Shown piece after piece: positions 46,977 to 64,000 of a stretch of DNA of 64,000 nt; the first letter of the stretch is position 1, and each line of letters starts with the position of its first letter. This stretch comes from Lagopus muta (lineage: Eukaryota; Chordata; Aves; Galliformes; Phasianidae), in NCBI RefSeq assembly GCF_023343835.1, contig NC_064449.1, positions 3,013,778 through 3,077,777 of the forward strand. Reading direction: 5' to 3'. The translations under genes and the position numbers were made by a program. The notes beneath the pieces are model-generated. The model made no database searches and was not told the origin of the DNA. It saw nothing but the letters and a program-made list of their open reading frames with translations.

Positions 46977-47700
46977 AACTCCCCATTCTGCTCTGGTCCT
47001 TTACAGTTTCAGCTAATAGGCTGGTCATCCACAAACTCCATTAGCCCAGATGAACCATCCAAGCTTAGGTTGGTCACCTCATGCTCCAGAGATGCACTTT
47101 GCAGGGACAGAATTAGAGTTTGAAGTAGGGAAAGGATGAGAAAGAAAGCCTTTCTTCTTTGTTGGCATTTCTTTCCTTTTTTTATTTTTCCTGGCCAAGG
47201 GTGTTGTTTGTTCTCTGTATTCTTTATATCACTTTTTATTAAGTTGGCTATGCTTTAGTACATGTTATTGTAGATTACACCTGACTATATATGATGGATG
47301 TAGGCATTGTAATATAAATTGTAGTGGATTTTTAAAAGAACCCATCACAGCTGACAAATGCAACATTCAGTTCATTTCCAGTCCTAGATTACTGTAACAG
47401 TCATCAAAATATTCTCTTGCATAGATAATTTATTTGAATGTTTTTGCAGGGTATCCTAACAAAGGCTTGCCTTTAAGAGGCTGTTTCCTGCCTATGGCTC
47501 TCCAAACTGTCTTTATAAAGTAGGGCAGGTTGCAGCAAATTATGTGTGATCTATATGAAAACTGCACACAAGAAGTGTGGAGGGAAGATTGCAACACCCA
47601 ACCGTTCCCATTTGTTGTAGGAAAAGAGAAAAGAACAACAGTGACCCATATAATCCAAGTGGGTGAAAAAGCAACCTTTTGCTTTTGGGAAAGGGAAGAG

Positions 47701-47755
47701 GAGAGGAGAGGAGAGGAGAGGAGAGGAGAGGAGAGGAGAGGAGAGGAGAGGAGAG
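47701..47755 (+). repeat. (GAGAG)n microsatellite, 11 perfect units
   Basis: Eleven uninterrupted GAGAG pentamers, flanked by imperfect purine-rich units on both sides (AAGAG before, GAGAA after). The all-purine strand could form triplex DNA. The open frame through it (EERRG repeats) is an artefact of the repeat. Likely polymorphic. Confidence 0.95.
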
Positions 47756-50237
47756 GAGAAGGAATTAATTACAGTATTTGGGAATCTTTAATGAAAGGAG
47801 AGAATGTGTGTATGTGTGTGTGGAGAGATGGTCCTATGGGGATGCTACACAATGGAAAAGCACTAAGCATATTAATAATTTATAATACAATTAGTATGCA
47901 GCTTATCCCACAAATTCATATCTGAATCCAGATCCAAACTGTCCCTAATGGGTGCATTTAGCCTTTTTGTTCAAACCCTGCTCTATTTGTCAATGATGCT
48001 ACTGGCCTCAGAACAACTCTTCCAGCTCTAGTTTGTTCCTGTGTGAAGCCAGAGCTGATTCACAGAAGTCTGTGAAGGAGTCCCAGATTCACTCTGTGGT
48101 GAATGAGAACTGATTAAATTCATTGCAAAATGCCTTATTTAGCAGGTTGAGATGAAGCAGCATTAAATAATGCTACAACGCTTTCATAAACATCAGAACG
48201 TATGAAAATTATTCAAAACATCATTTTCCTCTTATTTGCTAGTAAGAATTAGACAGCAAATCACCACTGCAATTTCTTTGGTAATACAAATACCAGAGTT
48301 GGAGCTTTGCTCGAGTTCTGCTAAGAACACTTATGAGTTTAGTGATGGATTCAAAACGTGCTTTACAGGTGACCTATAAAATTCCTGTCTGTGGTTCATC
48401 TCCCCTGTATTTAATCCTAAAACATACAAACTCTTTGTTGGGCTGTTAGATTGGTGGATTCCAAAAGAGGTCAAATGTAGGTGAGCTTTGCTGCTCTGCT
48501 TCGGGATGTTGAAGGTGATGTAAGAGAGATCCTGCTAATTCCGTGCCTCGAGGGCGCTGCTCCAACAGATTGCCTTGCCAATCACAAGCAGAAAAACTTC
48601 CAACAACACGAACTGTTTCTAGGAAAATGGGACCATGGGATAAAATAAGGGCTCCTCGCAGCACAAAGCAGGTCAGCCACAGCACTGAGCAGACGCCCAT
48701 CGCTGTCTGAGCTGTGGGAACAGATCCTTTGATGCTAATGTGTGACTAAATGAGGCAGGTCAGAAGCCAGGAGATGGGGTGGAAAGAAATAGGTTGTGAC
48801 AGATACACAGAGACGTCTTCACGTGTGTTTAAGCACGAGTGGGTTTGATCACTCAATTGTTGGCTTCAAATGATGATAGTACTTCAGAAATGTAACAGTG
48901 AATGGAAAAAGTCTCTGATTTTTTAATCTGGACGTTTCCCTGATCACACATTAATTTACTGTTAATAATTTACCAAAGCAACAGCTCATCAGGGACTTTT
49001 GATGTTTGCAAAGCCACAGTCCAGAGTGAAAAAATAAGAGCTGCAAGGATGAAATAGGAAAGTTACGTTTAAGAAGAGCATTTCTCTCCTGACACCTCTT
49101 AGAATATGGGCACAAACCAGTCCCAGGGGTGGAGTAATGCATCAGCCCCACGGGCACTGCTGACTCAGTTGTACCCACAAAAATACAACAGCAGAAGGAA
49201 TTCTCATCACTGTAATGACAGCGATGTGAACAGTCTGAGGGACAGGTCTGAATTAATTTTGAAGTGCAGAGTAATGTCTATATATGTGCAAGCTGGCCAA
49301 AAGGGAAGCCAATGGGATTCTGGTCTTTGATTCCTGAATGATCTCATTTACTTATGGCAAAAGCTAGATCCAACACCTTGTGCCATGTACAGGTATTGAC
49401 ACTCTCTCATGGAAAAGAGGTCATTTTCAATTGAGTCTTCTTTGTAAGCTCACCCACTACTGTGGTGATGAGAAATCGCCACCAAAATTATTCTTGTAGC
49501 ATTTGGCTACAGGATTCAGTTAAATAACATAGCAGCTCCCTGTCTGAAGAAAAGTATAACTGTTTGAATATTTAATATGCATGAAAACCAATTAACTGTG
49601 CCTATCTGATTCAACCTCATAAATTAATAACACCCTTGCTAGACTCCCAGCAAATCAATTGGAATTCAAGGGCCTTTTAAAGGTTAGTTTCAGATTCCGA
49701 GGTAAAGGAATATTAGTTTGTCATTAACTCACTCTGCCTGCCTGAATGGTTTGAGCATTCTGTGATTTGTCCATAGAGAAACTTATTTCAGAGCCAGGAA
49801 TGTCTTTGTGGCTTATTGCAACAATTTCCTTTGCGTAAGGTCAGCAGAGAGTTTGATCCCAGTGTTTATTTTGAATGGAACCACAGGTACCAGTAAAGGG
49901 CATGAAGCAGCCTCCCAAATCTCTCCCTCCTTGTTTCTATTCATGTTTTAGTCAGTTTTGTGCATTCAGCATGTCTGTGCAAACCATTCTGTCTGCAAGC
50001 TCTGCTACACAAACATTACCTGAGATGTTCCCATGAGGATATTGGGGTGCTTGGCCATTAAGTCCCAAGGCCAATAGTCAAAACCCAGCCAGCCAGCTGC
50101 CCCAGACCCGCTCCCCACTGAGCTCCTTGACTCATCCTTCCTCCCTCTCCCTTCCTCCCCTCCCATCTCTCCCAGTTTCCCAAATCCCGTTGCTTTTCTT
50201 TCCCATCTCCCACACTGTGCTCGCCCTTGGGACATGA

Positions 50238-50335
50238 GTGACGTGGTTTAGTGGCATGCTGGTGATGAGCTGATGGTTGGGCTGGATGGTCTTAGTGGTA
50301 TTTCCCAACCTTTATGAGTGTATGATCCTACGATT
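50238..50335 (+). mobile_element. CR1 LINE 3' fragment, diverged
   Basis: GATGGTTGGGCTGGATGGTC, TTAGTGGTATTTCCCAACCT and TGTATGATCCTACGATT fit the end of a CR1 subfamily carrying 'GGATGATCTTAG'. Moderately decayed. Confidence 0.75.
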
Positions 50336-51420
50336 ACCACTGGAGAAGCACCTGGATGATACCAAAACAACTAAAAACCAAAAGCTTAATGGCCACCTCT
50401 GGGGCCTGCTATTAACCTTCATGGCACAGCTGTGTTGGGGTCAACGCAGTGCATTACAAAACTTCATTTCTTTTTGAGACCATAATCATCCTGTACTCCT
50501 CAGTACTGCTTGGTCTATGAGTTTGTGAAGTCCTATGTGGTCCAACAGTCATGAGAATGAACAGCAAGTGAGAAGGGATGTTCCCACCTACCTGTCAGGG
50601 GCACAGTCATTATGCACAGCATTTTACAAATGAAAGCTAGAGTGACCAGATACAAAACTCGTATTTCTCAAAAAGATAAGAAAAAAAATAACAAGCAAGA
50701 GAAGGGAGAAGGGGGATTGGTTTTCCCTGTAGAAGGTTACTACTGCATGTGTTGTTATTAAAAGGAGCTTTTTGGGCTATGGGAGTCTTCAGTCCACTTC
50801 TATGTGCCCCATCTCTGCCTGTTGAAAGAAGGGGAAGCATTCGTCTACGTGACAAAAGTACCAACCCTGCTGTGTATGAGAAGCTTCAATCCCTGCAGGT
50901 TTGCTTGTTCCTCTTGTAAAGCAAGGATGTTTTTCATTATCATGAAATCAGATGAAGAATTTTAAACTGCTGAGTCCTGGATAAAGCGTGAGAATTTTAG
51001 ACGTTGAAAATGAGCTACATAGTTTCCAGTCTCCTGGGTTTATAGTTTTATTCTACCCTTGGGAAGAATAACATGGCTAAACATTGGAAGATGCTTAGAA
51101 CTTTTTCTTCAGAGAAGCAGAACTCAGCATGGAGCCCTGTGTGGCCATTGACTCTTGCTGTGACCTCCTATCCCCAAACCATCTTTTGAGTGCAGAAAAG
51201 TGGAGGAAGGCTTCTGGGAACATCTTGTCTGCTCTTCTCAGAATGGCTTGAGCCCACAGTCTCGCCAGAGAATACTTTCTTAGGGAAAAAATAGGAAGTG
51301 TTGTTCACAGCATTCCTTTGTTCATTCTTACGGTCTTTCTTCTGCCTGGCTGTCCAGAAAAGTTAAAAAGAGAGGCAATGATGGGCAGCCATGTGATCAT
51401 ATTGAGAAACATCAAACTGT

Positions 51421-51560
51421 TGAAGGCAAGGTTGGATGGGGGCCCTGGGCAAACTGGTCCAGTGCCACATCTGGAGGTTGGTGGCCCTGCCTGTGGCAGG
51501 GGCTTGGAGCTTGATGATCCTTGAGGTCCCTTCCAACTCAAGCCATTCTACGATTCTGTG
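51421..51560 (+). mobile_element. CR1 LINE 3' fragment
   Basis: GGCAAGGTTGGATGGGGGCC, ACATCTGGAGGTTGGTGGCC and GATGATCCTTGAGGTCCCTT, ending in ATTCTACGATTCTGTG. Sense orientation, in the intergenic region. Confidence 0.92.
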
Positions 51561-53150
51561 TTTGCTTAGAAGGACACTACTTGCAGTACTGTTGGGTTAC
51601 TGTTTCTCAGCTCCCCCTTCAGTCTCTTTTTGTTCAGAGCAGTCAGAAAAGAGCAATGTACTCATCTTTGCCGTAGTGAGCACAGAAGCCATGACCTGAA
51701 GTGAGGCTGTTGGACCTCACCAGCTCTGCTGCCATAAGGATTGACTGTGCTCATCTTCCCTTTGAGGTAAGAATCTTCCCCAGGTTCTTGGAGATTAACC
51801 ATCATCTCACTGCAGTACATGAAGCCATACTATTGTCTGACCATCCTTTTTTTTTCCCTTACCCACAAGTCAGTGCCATTTAAAATGTAAGCAGTATTGT
51901 CCCAACACAATATATTTCTTGCATTTCAACCCATCTTCTCAAACCACTAAATTCAGCTGCAATGACTGCCTTATGGCAGAGCCTCCATCTCACAAGCCTC
52001 TTACTGAGCTGTCATTATCACAAATTGCCCTGAATGTCTGACATCTCCCGTAGCTCCACGTGTCTTGCAGAAGGTAAGTCCATGTTCCCCATCCCTACTG
52101 AAATCAATTCTAAAAGCAACTGTGCAGTGTGATACAAACTGCATCTCCTGAGCTTGTCTGGTGTGTGTTTAAAGTCCCCTGAGAACATATCAGAGGTTTT
52201 ACAGCTCCAAAAAGCCCATGCCCGAGCACTAATGGGTGAATTGGCAAGCAGATGTAACCTTGGCATTTCTTACTGCTTCCTAAAGACATAAAATCCTTTC
52301 TTTCATCATGTTTATAGATCAGTAGGTTCTCATTCTGTCTTATATTCCAGGAATGCAGCCTGAGAGATGATCAGTGCCTATGGAAGTAAAAAATATTGCA
52401 CTTACACAGGTCTTTATTGTGTTGACAGCATCTTGTCTTGTAGGATGACATCTGCAAACAGGAAGCAATGGCTCCATTTGAGACAACTGCAGAACTCCCA
52501 GTGCTAAAGGTGGCTCATTCATAAAGCCCTGTGCACATCTCCAGTTTGCTGTAACTTCAATGAATGAAGTGCTCTCAGGAAAAGCCAGACACAGACACCG
52601 TTCAGCCTCAAAGGTCCCTCCATTTTGCTCCATTATTATTATAAAGTGGGTGTTATAAAGCTTGTTTTCTTATGGTATATGGCATGGTTGGAGCCCGTTC
52701 CTTTCTGAACACAGGCTGTCATGCTTCTCACTAACTTCAAAACCGTCACGGAAGAAGAACTTTATTTGCTTAATTTGTGTTTGGTTTTGTTGTTTGTATG
52801 TTTTTATTGGTTATTATTGGGGTTTTTTCTCCCATATCCTGGGTTTTGGAACTAAACACGTTGGTTTTCTTGCTCTCCCTCATGCATCCCCCAAAGAGAA
52901 TTCCATCATACATATTTAATGCTCAGTAAGGACTGCATCTCTTGCTAAAAATTGGCCAAAATAGTCCAAGCCCGAGCCTCCAAACTCTTTAAGTAGATGA
53001 TTTTCAGCCAGTCTTTAATATTTTCGCATGTCACTTGGGGTCAGTTGGCAACCTCAGCCCAGACCAAAGGAAATGCCTTTGCAGCTTTGATGCCATTGGC
53101 TGCCGGAGCTCGCTGAATACAAGGGTGTATCCAGGGGGGTGTTGCAGGCG

Positions 53151-53431
53151 CAGTTAAAAGGCACTTAAGCAAAGGCCAGGAAAAGCCCGGGCTGCAGCGC
53201 GCGGCTCTTCGTTTCATCCTCTTTTTCCCCCCCCCCCCATTCCTTGGACGCGTTGCAGCGCTTCTCAGTAGAGGAGCCACCCGCGAGCAGCGCCCCCTAG
53301 TGGCCGATCCGGGAAGCGCCGCTCAGCGCCGCTCCGGGCGGCTCCCTTGGCTGGGTGCCGCCGTGGGGTCACGCCTGCCCGGTACGCGGCGCTGGGCTTT
53401 CCGAGCCGCCCGCCTGCCGTGCCGCAGCCTC
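53151..53431 (+). promoter_or_regulatory. TMEM233: TMEM233 promoter and 5' UTR (start of CpG island)
   Basis: CpG density rises sharply from about 53180 and stays high through exon 1 to about 53720, unlike the AT-rich flanks. A TATA-like TTAAAAG lies at 53154-53160, so a start near 53180-53190 is possible. A C-run at 53227-53239 and a CpG-rich 5' leader follow. The frame is open from a GTG at 53300, but the first ATG in frame with the protein is at 53432. The transcription start is inferred, not seen. Confidence 0.55.

Positions 53432-64000
<10,569 letters not shown>

Larger units (their letters stand above)
44606..53150. other. CCDC60-TMEM233 intergenic region
   Basis: About 8.5 kb without a supported gene. 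It contains CR1 fragments, the GAGAG microsatellite at 47701-47755 and an AT-rich non-repeat block near 49530-49860. Open frames here (for example 47530-47925, 52662-52919) lack family resemblance, and several are created by repeats. Confidence 0.65.

Noticed and set aside
47530..47925. 131-codon open frame with EERRG repeats
   Set aside because: It is created by the stop-free GAGAG microsatellite.
53300..53431. N-terminal extension of TMEM233 in the same frame
   Set aside because: The frame opens with GTG, not ATG, and encodes Arg/Ala-rich 5' UTR-like sequence. The ATG at 53432 matches the family start.

Overview
This window looks like nuclear DNA from a bird, most likely a galliform such as chicken. 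The main reason is about twenty truncated chicken-repeat-1 (CR1) LINE copies on both strands, many ending in the CR1 tail ATTCTATGATTCTATGA. The genes are intron-split with GT/AG splice sites, and there is no bacterial, viral or CRISPR-like organisation. Two protein-coding genes can be supported, both on the + strand. Almost all other open frames are chance frames or CR1 remnants.

Region 1 (1-2061) is upstream sequence with a G-rich, GC-box and G-quadruplex-prone stretch at 1711-1775, probably the promoter side of the first gene. Region 2 (2062-44605) is an ortholog of CCDC60 (coiled-coil domain containing 60). I reconstruct thirteen coding exons, A to M. Their splice phases agree at every junction and give one 1,938-nt frame of 645 codons plus stop, followed by a short 3' UTR with AATAAA at 44582-44587. 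The first intron (about 17.9 kb) and the third (about 10.9 kb) take up most of the gene.

Region 3 (44606-53150) is intergenic. It holds several CR1 fragments, a pure GAGAG pentamer microsatellite at 47701-47755, and an AT-rich non-repeat block near 49530-49860 that could be a conserved regulatory element. Region 4 (53151 to beyond 59569) is TMEM233, a small two-pass CD225/dispanin-family membrane protein. A CpG-rich promoter and first coding exon (53432-53620) are followed by a 5.8-kb intron and a second coding exon (59435-59569). The last few codons and the 3' UTR lie in an exon I could not place with confidence. Region 5 (59570-64000) is the following TMEM233 intron and/or 3' region.

The order CCDC60 then TMEM233 on the same strand matches what I recall of human 12q24.23, so this is an ordinary conserved synteny block. 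The two genes are neighbours, not a known functional unit. I found no evidence of a new multi-gene system. The points most worth checking are the long N-terminal exon of CCDC60, the apparent loss of a central CCDC60 segment, the missing last exon of TMEM233, and an unexplained long antisense frame in the TMEM233 intron.
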